From: Nitrospira sp.
GTDB taxonomy: Bacteria > UBA10199 > SBBF01
Length of the DNA: 41,196 bases
Reading direction: 5' to 3'
Assembly: GCA_005240075.1 (NCBI GenBank)
Contig: SBBF01000030.1
Coordinates: 1 to 41,196 of the forward strand
Both the position numbers and the translations under genes were made by a program. This document shows positions 18,621-26,767 of this stretch, one piece after another. A model generated the notes under the pieces. The model was not told the origin of the DNA, did no database searches, and saw only the letters and a program-made list of their open reading frames with translations. Every line of letters starts with the position of its first letter. Positions within the stretch are counted from its first letter, which is position 1.

Positions 18621-18649
18621 TTGACGTCTGGTCAGAAAACTGGTACTTT
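18621..18649 (+). promoter_or_regulatory. Candidate promoter for the IHF/HU gene
   Basis: TTGACG (18621-18626) and TACTTT (18644-18649) are separated by exactly 17 bases. The predicted transcript would start near 18656 and would include the whole structured repeat at 18685-18784 in its leader. This is a pattern match only. Confidence 0.5.
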
Positions 18650-18684
18650 GTTAGTAATTTTAGTTACTTATGAAGAAAAAAGCG

Positions 18685-18784
18685 GAGCATCTGGCTTTGC
18701 CAGTGCGAAGCGCGGGGCTTGGGGCCATCTGAGGCCCGAAACAAAATAATGCGAATAGCATCAAACGGGCCGAAGGGGCCCCAA
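18685..18784 (+). repeat. Structured leader repeat, copy upstream of the IHF/HU gene
   Basis: This 100 bp element is about 94% identical to 38973-39071, with five substitutions and one missing base. It shows three stem-loops: CTGGC-TTT-GCCAG, GGGCC-ATCTGA-GGCCC (18722-18726 with 18733-18737), and GGGCC-GAAGG-GGCCC (18767-18771 with 18777-18781). The last loop, GAAGG, resembles a ribosome binding site. Because all arms are GGGCC or GGCCC, alternative pairings between hairpins are possible. The element ends 5 bases before the ATG at 18790. Confidence 0.88.
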
Positions 18785-18789
18785 ATATT

Positions 18790-19104
18790 ATGAATAAATC
18801 TGATTTAATCGATATCCTGGCGGCAAAGTTGAACCAGCCTCGGAAGAAAGCGGAAGAGGTAATTAATCTTATTTTTGATTCGATGACCGAAACGTTAGCG
18901 ACGGGGGGGAGGATTGAAATTCGCGGATTTGGCAGTTTTTTCCCCAAAGAATATGGGGCTTACGTTGGGCGGAATCCCCGCACCGGTGAAGCGATTCAGG
19001 TAAAACCCAAAAGACTCCCTTTTTTCAAAGTGGGCAAGGAGTTGAAAGAACGCGTTGATGGAGAAAAGGGAGCGGGCAGTGGACAACAGACCGAACCTGT
19101 CTGA
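18790..19104 (+). CDS. IHF/HU family DNA-binding protein
   Basis: This small nucleoid-associated protein bends DNA as a dimer. The 104-residue product has the family's helical dimerisation part (MNKSDLIDILAAKLNQP) and the beta-arm region RIEIRGFGSFFPKEYGAYVGRNPRTGE, which ends in KVGKELKERV. IEIRGFGSF and GRNPRTGE are closer to the IHF-beta subfamily than to HU, but the call between them is not secure. A short hydrophilic tail (about 10 residues) extends beyond the usual end. The only ribosome-site-like sequence is the GAAGG in the loop of the upstream repeat, 13 bases before the ATG. The 3' end overlaps the dprA start. Confidence 0.9.
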   Translation: MNKSDLIDILAAKLNQPRKKAEEVINLIFDSMTETLATGGRIEIRGFGSFFPKEYGAYVGRNPRTGEAIQVKPKRLPFFKVGKELKERVDGEKGAGSGQQTEPV

Positions 19105-20173
19105 AAAGATTTATTCCCTTGTCTTGAATCAGGCAAAAAATTTGGGGCCTGTCAGTTTTGTCCGGCTGATTCATCATTTTGGAAGTGCGCAGAAAGTTTT
19201 TGAAGCAAAACCTGCCGAATTGGAGAACATTCCTGGAGTTTCCCAGCAGATTATCAAAAATTTAGATTGGGCTGCTTGTCTCTCCAAGGCTGAAGGGGAA
19301 ATCAGGGAGCTTGAAAAGCAGTCCATTCAGGTTCTTCTGTTTAACGAGACGGGCTATCCCGAAAGACTCCGGCAGATTCATGCTTTTCCCCCTCTCTTGT
19401 ACATTCAGGGGAATCTTGAGAGTTTTGATGACCGGGATTGGTTGGCGGTTGTCGGTTCTCGTCATCCAACAGAGTATGGGATGGTGTCCTGCCGACGATT
19501 GACCTCTGAACTGGTGCAACAGGGGATTGGAATTGTCAGCGGTTTTGCCCTGGGGATTGATATTGCCGCCCAGCTGACTGCCGTGGAACAGGGGGGAAAA
19601 ACAATCGGGGTTTTGGGAAGCGGGCTCAAGCATGCGGGGCCTTCTGCAAACAAACGCTACCTGGAAAAAATTCTTGAAAAAGGGGCTCTGATTTCCGAGT
19701 TTCCTTATTCTATGGAAGCAAGGCCTGAATATTTTCCGAGACGAAACAGGATTATCAGCGGCCTCAGTCGCGGCGTTCTAGTTGTGGAGGCGGGAGAGAA
19801 AAGTGGATCTTTGATTACGGCGGCTTATGCTGTCGATCAAAACCGCGATCTTTTCTCGGTTCCGGGACCTGTCTCTTCTCCCTTGTCGGTGGGGTGTCAT
19901 GTGCTGATTCAACAGGGGGCCAAACTGGTTGGCAAAGGAGAGGATATTTTATCCGAATGGCGCTATCCAGCCAGAAACAGAGTTGAGATTTTCCCCTTTG
20001 CTGATTCTGACGAAGAGGTTCTTTACAAAAAATGTCTGGAGGGTCCTAGGACTCCTGACCAGCTTGTCGAAGAAACCGGACTTTCAGTTTCGCGTGTGAC
20101 GATGTTTCTCACCAAATTGGAATTGATGGGAAAAATACAGAGCCTGTCCGGAAGAAAATTTCAAAGTTTATGA
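19079..20173 (+). CDS. dprA: DNA-processing protein DprA
   Basis: DprA binds incoming single-stranded DNA during natural transformation and loads RecA onto it; it is also widespread in non-competent species. The product has about 364 residues. A helix-hairpin-helix-like N terminus (about 15-75, with LENIPGVSQQIIKNL) precedes a Rossmann-like core with VVGSRHPTEYGMVSC, IVSGFALGIDIAAQ, GVLGSGL, FPRRNRIISGLS and EKSGSLITAAYAVDQ. A C-terminal winged-helix domain (PDQLVEETGLSVSRV) follows. I chose a GTG at 19079 because AAGGGAG lies 6 bases upstream; an ATG at 19058 would enlarge the overlap with the IHF/HU gene to 47 bases. The stop overlaps the next ATG. Confidence 0.92.
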   Translation: MDNRPNLSEKIYSLVLNQAKNLGPVSFVRLIHHFGSAQKVFEAKPAELENIPGVSQQIIKNLDWAACLSKAEGEIRELEKQSIQVLLFNETGYPERLRQIHAFPPLLYIQGNLESFDDRDWLAVVGSRHPTEYGMVSCRRLTSELVQQGIGIVSGFALGIDIAAQLTAVEQGGKTIGVLGSGLKHAGPSANKRYLEKILEKGALISEFPYSMEARPEYFPRRNRIISGLSRGVLVVEAGEKSGSLITAAYAVDQNRDLFSVPGPVSSPLSVGCHVLIQQGAKLVGKGEDILSEWRYPARNRVEIFPFADSDEEVLYKKCLEGPRTPDQLVEETGLSVSRVTMFLTKLELMGKIQSLSGRKFQSL

Positions 20174-21693
20174 AAATCGGAAAGGTCTATTTGATCGGTA
20201 GTGGGCCAGGGGATCCCGGTTTGATGACGGTGAGAGGAGCTCAGCTTTTATCCAAAGCGGATGTGGTTCTTTATGATCATCTGGCCAACGAAGTTCTTCT
20301 CCATTATGCCCCTTCCCGTTGTCAGAAGATATTTGTTGGAAAAAAGGGGGGAACAGTCCGGCTATCTCAGGAAGAAATTGAGAAGAGGATGATCCGTGAG
20401 GCTCAAAAAGGAAAGACGATCGTCCGATTGAAGGGCGGGGATCCCTTTATTTTTGGACGAGGAGGGGAGGAAGCTTATGAGTTGTCGAAGGGAGGCATTT
20501 CTTTTGAGGTGGTTCCGGGCGTCACCTCGGCCGGCAGTGTGCCCGCTTATGCCGGGATTCCCTTGACTCACAGGGATTTTACGGCCGATCTGGCGATCAT
20601 TACAGGACACGAATCTCCCGGTTCTCTTTCTCAGGTTCATTGGAATGCCGTGGCTCAAATGGGAACGGTTGTTATTCTGATGGGGCTGGCCAACTTGAGA
20701 GAAAATGTTCGTCGTTTAATCGAACATGGCAAATCGCCCCAAACCCCTTCGGCGGCTATTTCCTGGGGGACCCTTCCCCAACAAAAAACGGTTAGTGGAA
20801 CTTTGGAAGAGTTGCCTGATCTTGTTGAACAAGCCAAGTTGGAAGCCCCTGTCGTTGTGATTATTGGATCGGTTGTGAATCTGAGAGATCAACTGAACTG
20901 GTTCGAGAAGAAACCTCTTTTTGGAAAAAAAGTTTTAATCACCCGTTCTTCTCTTCAGGTGGACCCTTTCAGAGTGGAACTGGAGTTGGCAGGGGCTTCG
21001 GTTGTTGAGATTCCGACGATTTCCATTCTCCCTCCTGTGAGATTTGCTCCCCTCGATCGAGCCATCCGGAAAATCCAAAACTATGACTGGATTATTTTTA
21101 CAAGTGTCAATGCCGTTAGTTTTTTTTGGCAGCGTTTTGAAAAAATTCACCGGGATGTTCGTGCACTAAGTCCGATCAGAATCGCGGCGATTGGTTTGTC
21201 CACAGCCGGGGAACTTAAAAAACATGGTTTGTCAGCTGATCTGATTCCCCGCCGTTATCAGGCTTCCTCCCTCATTGCCGCACTGAGGCGCGAAAAAATA
21301 AAAAGAGTTTTGCTCCCCCAGGGAAACCTTACGGATCAAACTCTCTTTCAGGCCTTGATTAAAATGGGGGCCAAACCCCATTGTGTGGAAGCTTACCGAA
21401 CGGTGGTCCCGAAAAAATCGGCGGTTTCTCTCAAAAAAAATTTTTCTCAAAGCAAACCGGACTGGGTTACTTTTTTAAGTTCATCAGCCGTGGAAAATTT
21501 TGTTTCGCTGGTGGGGGGAAAGAATGTTTCGAACTATCTTCAAGGGGTTCGGGTTGCCTGTATCGGATCTGTTACAAAAAGAACCGCCCAAAACTTAAAC
21601 CTCAAAGTGGATGTTGTGCCGGCTCAGGCGACGTTGGTCGGATTGGTGAAATCTATGTCAGATATTTCTCAGGCGTTGCCAAAATCTCCTTAA
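20170..21693 (+). CDS. cobA-hemD: Uroporphyrinogen-III C-methyltransferase / uroporphyrinogen-III synthase fusion
   Basis: This 507-residue bifunctional protein sits at the branch between haem and sirohaem/cobalamin synthesis. Residues 1-240 are the SAM-dependent C2/C7 methyltransferase (VYLIGSGPGDPGLMTVRGA, VVLYDHLAN, RLKGGDPFIFGRGGEE, VVPGVTSAGSVPAYAGIPLTHR). Residues 255-500 are HemD, which cyclises and inverts ring D (GKKVLITRSS, IFTSVNAVSFFW, VTFLSSSAVENF, VACIGSVT). This domain order is common in Gram-positive and deltaproteobacterial genomes. Other haem genes are not in the window. The ATG overlaps the dprA stop. The last 41 bases overlap the convergent acyltransferase gene. Confidence 0.95.
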   Translation: MKIGKVYLIGSGPGDPGLMTVRGAQLLSKADVVLYDHLANEVLLHYAPSRCQKIFVGKKGGTVRLSQEEIEKRMIREAQKGKTIVRLKGGDPFIFGRGGEEAYELSKGGISFEVVPGVTSAGSVPAYAGIPLTHRDFTADLAIITGHESPGSLSQVHWNAVAQMGTVVILMGLANLRENVRRLIEHGKSPQTPSAAISWGTLPQQKTVSGTLEELPDLVEQAKLEAPVVVIIGSVVNLRDQLNWFEKKPLFGKKVLITRSSLQVDPFRVELELAGASVVEIPTISILPPVRFAPLDRAIRKIQNYDWIIFTSVNAVSFFWQRFEKIHRDVRALSPIRIAAIGLSTAGELKKHGLSADLIPRRYQASSLIAALRREKIKRVLLPQGNLTDQTLFQALIKMGAKPHCVEAYRTVVPKKSAVSLKKNFSQSKPDWVTFLSSSAVENFVSLVGGKNVSNYLQGVRVACIGSVTKRTAQNLNLKVDVVPAQATLVGLVKSMSDISQALPKSP

Positions 21694-22483
21694 AGAAATG
21701 AAACATCCGGGCGCCAGTGACTCCATCCATAAAACGGTGGTCAAACGTGACGTTGATATCGAGCACCGGCCGGGCAGCGACCCCTCCCTCAACCACCCAC
21801 GGTTTTTTTTCCACCCCCCCCACGCAGAGAATCAAAGGAACCCGGCTGACAGGGACCAACGGCGCAAAACCGGGGGGGACTTTAAGCGACCCCACACTGG
21901 TGATCATCACCGATCCAAAGGGATCAGCCGGAAGCCCCCATTTTGGCAGATTGACTCCCAGATCATGAACCAGAAAGGAAATAAAACGCAGGATGATCGG
22001 CAACAACCAGGTGGGGGCCCAGCGAAGGAGTTGATGACTCTGTTTGAATTGCGGATCCTTTCCCCCTCTGATTTTTTGGCTCTTTTCGACCAATTCTTTC
22101 GCTATTTGACAAATAGTTTTGGACTCACAATTTTCAATTTTGGCGCCGGACAGATCAGGCTTGTCAAGTTCGGATGATTCGAGAAGGGCCACCTGAAAGA
22201 AAATATCGACGCTTTTTCTCAAATAAATTTGTCCCCACCGGATGATGCCATTGATGTCGGGATATTTTTGAAGGATGGTGGCGACCGCTTTGGCGATCAA
22301 ATGCGTTAGGGTAATTTTGACAGGACTTTCTTTGTTGATTTGATCCAGAAAATGGAGAAGGGGAGTGGCTTCAACTGAAATCGATCCATAAACGCTTGAA
22401 TCATTGGGAGCCTTCCAGGTGGCGATCGAAAGACGCCTCCAACTGGCCGGATTTTTCAGCCGGGTGAATTTTGTGGAGAACAT
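21653..22483 (-). CDS. Stand-alone 2-oxoacid dehydrogenase acyltransferase catalytic domain
   Basis: The 276-residue product is the chloramphenicol-acetyltransferase-like catalytic domain of E2 enzymes, with VEATPLLHFLDQIN, KITLTHLIAKAVATIL, GSVMITSVGSL and the active-site motif NVTFDHRFMDG near the C terminus (H...DG). It lacks the lipoyl and E1/E3-binding domains found in dehydrogenase E2 subunits, so it probably acts as a free acyltransferase on an unknown acceptor. The ATG at 22483 starts MFSTKFTRLKNPASWRRL, which fits the beginning of such stand-alone proteins; a TTG at 22561 is possible but adds non-homologous sequence. It ends inside cobA-hemD on the opposite strand (41 base overlap). 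Confidence 0.82.
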   Translation of the reverse strand: MFSTKFTRLKNPASWRRLSIATWKAPNDSSVYGSISVEATPLLHFLDQINKESPVKITLTHLIAKAVATILQKYPDINGIIRWGQIYLRKSVDIFFQVALLESSELDKPDLSGAKIENCESKTICQIAKELVEKSQKIRGGKDPQFKQSHQLLRWAPTWLLPIILRFISFLVHDLGVNLPKWGLPADPFGSVMITSVGSLKVPPGFAPLVPVSRVPLILCVGGVEKKPWVVEGGVAARPVLDINVTFDHRFMDGVTGARMFHFFKEILATPEKYLT

Positions 22484-22671
22484 AATGAGGAATGAATCCT
22501 GGTTCTTTTTCGTGGATGTCTCTTCATGTAACGAAGGAAAAGGAGTGTCAAGAAGAATCAAAATGGTGTGTCACCGTGCTTTTAGAAATTGACACCCACG
22601 GCTCCATTCCTTGACCCCCCTCTTTGGGGATTCATTCTCTTGGCAAGTAAAACTGAGGCATGACCAAGGAT

Positions 22672-23733
22672 TTATTCGCAGTTTCTGAGTGGAAGAGTGA
22701 TCGGAGTCCCGTTGTAGGTGAAATTGGCTGAGTCGCACTCCAGCGTTTCAGCCGCGGTGAATTCGATCTGGCCTGTTCCCACCGTTTCGCCGGTGTTATT
22801 ATCAGTCACGGTTACCTCGATAGTGCCGCTAATCGGGTTGCATTCGCACCCCAGTTCTCCGGTCGGATTCCAGACAACATGATTAAAAGTATGAGTGGCT
22901 GTTTGACCGAGCAGATTGCGTTGGGTATAAATTGTGCCGCTTTCAATGGTTCTTGTATAATCTCCCTCCACATCCTGGAAACCGACGGTGAGCGTTTCTG
23001 TTTCCTCCGTATTAGGATCATCCGTAAAGATGTCAAAATCAAAAATCGTGACGTCGGAAGAATTCGTCCCAACGTGCGAGGCGCTGATTTGAACCGCTCC
23101 GGTTACGTTTTGAACCGTTTCTCCGGTGTCATTTTCTTCAGTGGTATAATCTGAAAATTCGGCTCGTCTAAAGGCGGTAATCGTGGCCGTTCGCTCGTCA
23201 TAGGTTCGTTCAATGCTCGCTGTCGGTTCTGTCGGGTTATCGGGATCGGTCGAATGAACAAAAATCGCGCCGAACCCTTCTCCCTGTCCCTGAACCATGC
23301 TCCAGAATCTCTCTTCGTTGGAATCTTCAAGGCAGGAGCTGTCCCCCATGTTGGTGACTTCAAAATGACGGGTGCCGGTTAAGGTGATTTCCCCATCCTC
23401 CGTGGTGCAGTTATTCATCACCCAATCAACTGAGAGGGTATGATCGGTATCATTGCAATCAATGGAGAGTTCCACATTATCTCCTTCCAGAAAACATCCT
23501 CTGGCCCCCGCAATGTTTTTGACGAGGGCTGACGGACTCCCTGCTGAAACGGTCGAGGCGAGCGTTTGAGAGACCTCATTCACCCCCGCTGAAGCGGCCT
23601 CCGAGGGGTTTCCCGATGTTTCCACATCGCTGTCTCCATCAGAATCATCATGAGAAGATGACAAGGCGGCGCATCCAACGGATAACGCCATAAAACCCAT
23701 GACAATCAAATAAAACACTTTATTTTTAAACAT
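22672..23733 (-). CDS. Putative lipoprotein, unknown function
   Basis: I do not recognise a family. The 353-residue product starts MFKNKVFYLIVMGFMALSVG with a lipobox L-S-V-G-C (cysteine 21), then a short serine- and aspartate-rich linker. The rest looks like an all-beta domain rich in Thr, Glu and Asn with a few cysteines: CFLEGDNVELSIDCNDTD, NNCTTEDGE and GCECNPISG. It could be disulfide-bonded and exposed at the cell surface or in the periplasm. The ATG at 23733 has an AAAGGAG site 7 bases upstream, which decides the start; the frame stays open further upstream only because it runs through the repeat at 23752-23822. The promoter candidate at 23834-23862 would drive it. Confidence 0.7.
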   Translation of the reverse strand: MFKNKVFYLIVMGFMALSVGCAALSSSHDDSDGDSDVETSGNPSEAASAGVNEVSQTLASTVSAGSPSALVKNIAGARGCFLEGDNVELSIDCNDTDHTLSVDWVMNNCTTEDGEITLTGTRHFEVTNMGDSSCLEDSNEERFWSMVQGQGEGFGAIFVHSTDPDNPTEPTASIERTYDERTATITAFRRAEFSDYTTEENDTGETVQNVTGAVQISASHVGTNSSDVTIFDFDIFTDDPNTEETETLTVGFQDVEGDYTRTIESGTIYTQRNLLGQTATHTFNHVVWNPTGELGCECNPISGTIEVTVTDNNTGETVGTGQIEFTAAETLECDSANFTYNGTPITLPLRNCE

Positions 23734-23751
23734 GTTAGTCTCCTTTAAAAT

Positions 23752-23822
23752 ACCTTCCGGTTCGCCTTTGGCAAACCATGAAGGGGACCCCAAGCTCAGA
23801 ACTGGCAAAGCCAGTTCTTCGA
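23752..23822 (-). repeat. Two-hairpin intergenic repeat, copy 2 of 3, in a gene leader
   Basis: AGAACTGGC-AAA-GCCAGTTCT is a perfect 9 bp stem-loop at 23798-23818. GGTTCGCC-TTT-GGCAAACC at 23759-23777 has one mismatch. Flanking words ACCTTCCGG, CCATGAAGGG, CTCAGAACT and TTCTTCGA are shared with 2374-2455, whereas the stems differ in sequence but stay paired. Read on the minus strand it lies between the candidate promoter and the start codon of the lipoprotein gene. Confidence 0.85.
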
Positions 23823-23833
23823 CATCTGGTGCC

Positions 23834-23862
23834 ATATTAACCCAATTTCTAGAAAACGACAA
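23834..23862 (-). promoter_or_regulatory. Candidate promoter for the lipoprotein gene
   Basis: On the minus strand TTGTCG (23857-23862) and TAATAT (23834-23839) are 17 bases apart. The boxes lie just after the S41 peptidase stop codon, and a transcript from here would contain the repeat at 23752-23822 in its leader. Confidence 0.45.
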
Positions 23863-23869
23863 ACACGGA

Positions 23870-26674
23870 TTATTGGGTCTGACTGAGGTAAGATTTTTTG
23901 GGGGTCCCCACAACGAGCATGTTCTGTTGAGTCACCATCTCGCGGTTGTCGCGGGCCTCGATGGTAATCACATTGGCCCCTTCCTTGAGGGGAACGGCGG
24001 CCTCAAACAAAAATTTGTGGGAGGAGGAGCTGTCTGATGGTGCGGGGATCGATTTATAGTAAGTTTTTTCCCCGCTGGCAAAAATCATCACGTCGGAGAT
24101 TTTATGATCATCCAGAACAAACCCGCTTAAACTCATGGAAAGCCGATCGAGGCTGATGGAGGTCGAGACAATTTCAATCAAGGGAGGGGCCTGGAGCTGG
24201 CTCGCGGGGGGATCAAAAATGGCGGCATTCTCCGACCGAAGAGGGAAAACCAGGGTATCGCTCATCACGGTGCGGGTAGCCCGGTCCAGAATGGTCAGTT
24301 TTAATTTCATTTTTTCTTTGGGAAAATCGGGAGAAATCTTGAAAACCAGTTTGGCTTCTTTTTCTCCCTGGCCCGGAATCATCCCGACCACCGATCTCCC
24401 CTCTTTAAGAAAAATTCCCTCTCCCTCCTCATTTTTAATATTGGCCACCGTTTCTTCGGCGCTGTGAAGGTTTTGATTTTTGATTGTCAGATCGAGAACA
24501 ACTGTTTCCCCTTTTTCAGGAATATGATTACCATTCCCCGTGGAACCTAGAGTGCCATCATCCCTCACTTTAAAACTGTAGGCAAAAGAGGGTTTCGGTT
24601 TTTCAGTCATTCGAAGGAAGACTGGATAGGGTTGAAGCAGTTGCTGATGGGAGGAAAAAAACCGGATAGTGGCCTGTTCCTCAAAACTGAGTGTTTCCTT
24701 CGGAATCTTGATCGGGATCTCCGCAGTTTTAGAACCACCGCCGGGAATTTTTCCAAAAACAAATTCCCGCTCCTTGAGGAGGGGATGCTCCGATTCCACA
24801 ACGCCAATCAAACGAACGACCGGATCAGGCCCTTTGTTGTAAGCGGTTACCTGCCAGACCACTTCTTCCCCGGCGGGAAATTCTGTTAACGGTTCAGGAC
24901 TCGATTTTTTGACTATTTCCGATGTATACGAAAGGTTGGTCAATCCCCCCTGTGAGAGGGTTTCTTCCCAATGAATCCCCTTTTGGACCAACGCAGTCGT
25001 AATCAGATTGTCCTGGGTTTTGGTTTCTTCTTTCAAGAAAGGGAGGGCCGCCTCCAGCATTTTCTGTTTGGCGCCTGTCTCGCTTTTGGAAAGAAATTGA
25101 ACGGCCAGTTTCAGGGCCAAATCATTGGTTTCGTCTATGGGGGTTGTGAGCTCGCTTTCCCGTTCCTCTTCCTCCTTCTTTTTTTCCTTCTCCAGAAAAG
25201 GGAGGGTAAAGAAAGGTTTGGTCTCTCCAATCACCCGGGCGCTTTCAAGATGTTCATCGAAACTTTTTTCGCCAAACGGCTCGTCTTCCCGGAGATCAAA
25301 AAAATCTTGATCAACATGAACCGGAAGGAGCTGAATGTCGGGCGTGATTCCCACCGCCTGAATCGAAATGCGGCCGGGGGTCAAGTATTCCGCGACGGTC
25401 AATTTTAAGGACGATCCATCTTTCTGGGGGAACAACTGCTGAACGGAGCCTTTGCCGAAGGTTCTGGTTCCCATGACCACAGCCCGTTTGTTTCCTTTTA
25501 GCGCTCCCGCCACAATTTCGGAGGCGGAAGCCGATCCCCCGTTGACCAGCACAACCACAGGGGCCGTTATTTCATTCCCCTGCAGACGCGCTTTGGAAAC
25601 TTCTTCGCCGGTGGCGCGCCCCGACGTGGCCACAATATCTCCGGTTGTCAGAAAGGCGTCGGCTATTTCAATCGACTGGTCCAAAAGGCCCCCCGGGTTA
25701 TTTCTCATATCAAGGATCAGGCCGTCTACTTTTCCCTTCGCCTGTTCATACAGCTGATCAAGGTTTTTCAAGAAATCGGCAAAGGTATCTTCCTGAAAGC
25801 CGATCAACCGGACGATTCCAATTTTTTTTCCCTCCTTGACGACCAGTTTGGATTTGACGCTTTGAATCACGATTTTTTTCCGGATCAGCGTGATCTCAAA
25901 AGGCTCCTGGTTTTTTCGCTGGATGATCAAGGTGACTTTGGTATTGATTTTTCCCCGCAGTTTGTCGACCGCGTCCTGAAGGGGAAGGTTGGTTGTCGAC
26001 AAATCATCAATTTGCAGAATTTTGTCTTCCGCCTTGATCCCGGCCTTCATGGCGGGGGTGCCGTCCAGGGGGGCGATGACGGTCAGCTCCTCATCTTTCA
26101 TTCCAATCACAATCCCCAGACCTCCGTATTCTCCTTCAGTTTGTGTTTTGAATTCTTCGTACGCTTTGGGAGGGAGAAGGTTGGAATGAGGATCTAGTTT
26201 TTCCAGCATGCCGTTGATAAAAGCATATTCCCTTTCCTCCGGCTTTGTTTCGGAAGATGTTTGTCGGGCCAATTTTCCCTTTTCGCGGAGATGACTTTCA
26301 ACAAACGCAAAAACTTGGGAGACCGGTTCCAGAATATCGGAGAGTTTGTTAATCGGGCCGATTTCAATTTTTTGGGATTGATCGCCGACTGATACCAGCA
26401 GTTCACGCGGATTCGATTCGGGGAATTGCACCAGCAGTTCCGGCACCAGTTTGGCCAGAAAAATGAACCCTTCCCTCATCATCCGTTCCGGATGGATTCG
26501 CTGCGAATCGTAATAGTAATTCTGGATATAAGAGGCGGCTCTGGCGATTCGCTGGATTCCAGACTGATCATTGGTTGTTGCGGAGGTCAATCCAAAAAAA
26601 AGAACAAACAAAACGAGGCGATGAACTGTATGCCCTTTTGATACGTTTTTTAATTTGAAGACCATTCGATTCAT
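23870..26674 (-). CDS. S41 family C-terminal processing peptidase with a long C-terminal extension
   Basis: The 934-residue product has a signal peptide (hydrophobic core at about 18-32) and an N-terminal helical domain. A PDZ domain spans about 180-265 (GEYGGLGIVIGMKDEELTVI, then AGIKAEDKILQID). The S41 protease core spans about 280-450. The predicted catalytic pair is S383 in NGGSASASEIVAGAL and K408 in TRTFGKGSVQQ, spaced 25 residues apart as in the family. Typical CtpA proteases stop after about 430-550 residues. Here a further 480 residues carry beta-sandwich-like repeats (GPDPVVRLIGVVESEHPL, and KGETVVLDLTIKNQNLHS resembling CARDB-type domains) and a final ANVITIEARDNREMV-like segment. 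It probably acts in the periplasm or at the surface. An ATG at 26665 is a second possible start. Confidence 0.88.
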   Translation of the reverse strand: MNRMVFKLKNVSKGHTVHRLVLFVLFFGLTSATTNDQSGIQRIARAASYIQNYYYDSQRIHPERMMREGFIFLAKLVPELLVQFPESNPRELLVSVGDQSQKIEIGPINKLSDILEPVSQVFAFVESHLREKGKLARQTSSETKPEEREYAFINGMLEKLDPHSNLLPPKAYEEFKTQTEGEYGGLGIVIGMKDEELTVIAPLDGTPAMKAGIKAEDKILQIDDLSTTNLPLQDAVDKLRGKINTKVTLIIQRKNQEPFEITLIRKKIVIQSVKSKLVVKEGKKIGIVRLIGFQEDTFADFLKNLDQLYEQAKGKVDGLILDMRNNPGGLLDQSIEIADAFLTTGDIVATSGRATGEEVSKARLQGNEITAPVVVLVNGGSASASEIVAGALKGNKRAVVMGTRTFGKGSVQQLFPQKDGSSLKLTVAEYLTPGRISIQAVGITPDIQLLPVHVDQDFFDLREDEPFGEKSFDEHLESARVIGETKPFFTLPFLEKEKKKEEEERESELTTPIDETNDLALKLAVQFLSKSETGAKQKMLEAALPFLKEETKTQDNLITTALVQKGIHWEETLSQGGLTNLSYTSEIVKKSSPEPLTEFPAGEEVVWQVTAYNKGPDPVVRLIGVVESEHPLLKEREFVFGKIPGGGSKTAEIPIKIPKETLSFEEQATIRFFSSHQQLLQPYPVFLRMTEKPKPSFAYSFKVRDDGTLGSTGNGNHIPEKGETVVLDLTIKNQNLHSAEETVANIKNEEGEGIFLKEGRSVVGMIPGQGEKEAKLVFKISPDFPKEKMKLKLTILDRATRTVMSDTLVFPLRSENAAIFDPPASQLQAPPLIEIVSTSISLDRLSMSLSGFVLDDHKISDVMIFASGEKTYYKSIPAPSDSSSSHKFLFEAAVPLKEGANVITIEARDNREMVTQQNMLVVGTPKKSYLSQTQ

Positions 26675-26767
26675 TGACGAATCAGCCCCGTTGGGTTACT
26701 CTTTATTGAGTTGTTTGGTTTTTTTTAAGGCTTATTGACGCATTTAATTACTATAACAAGGGGAAAT

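Noticed and set aside
22546-22551. TTGACA on the minus strand as a promoter for the acyltransferase gene
   Set aside because: No acceptable -10 hexamer is found 16-18 bases downstream.
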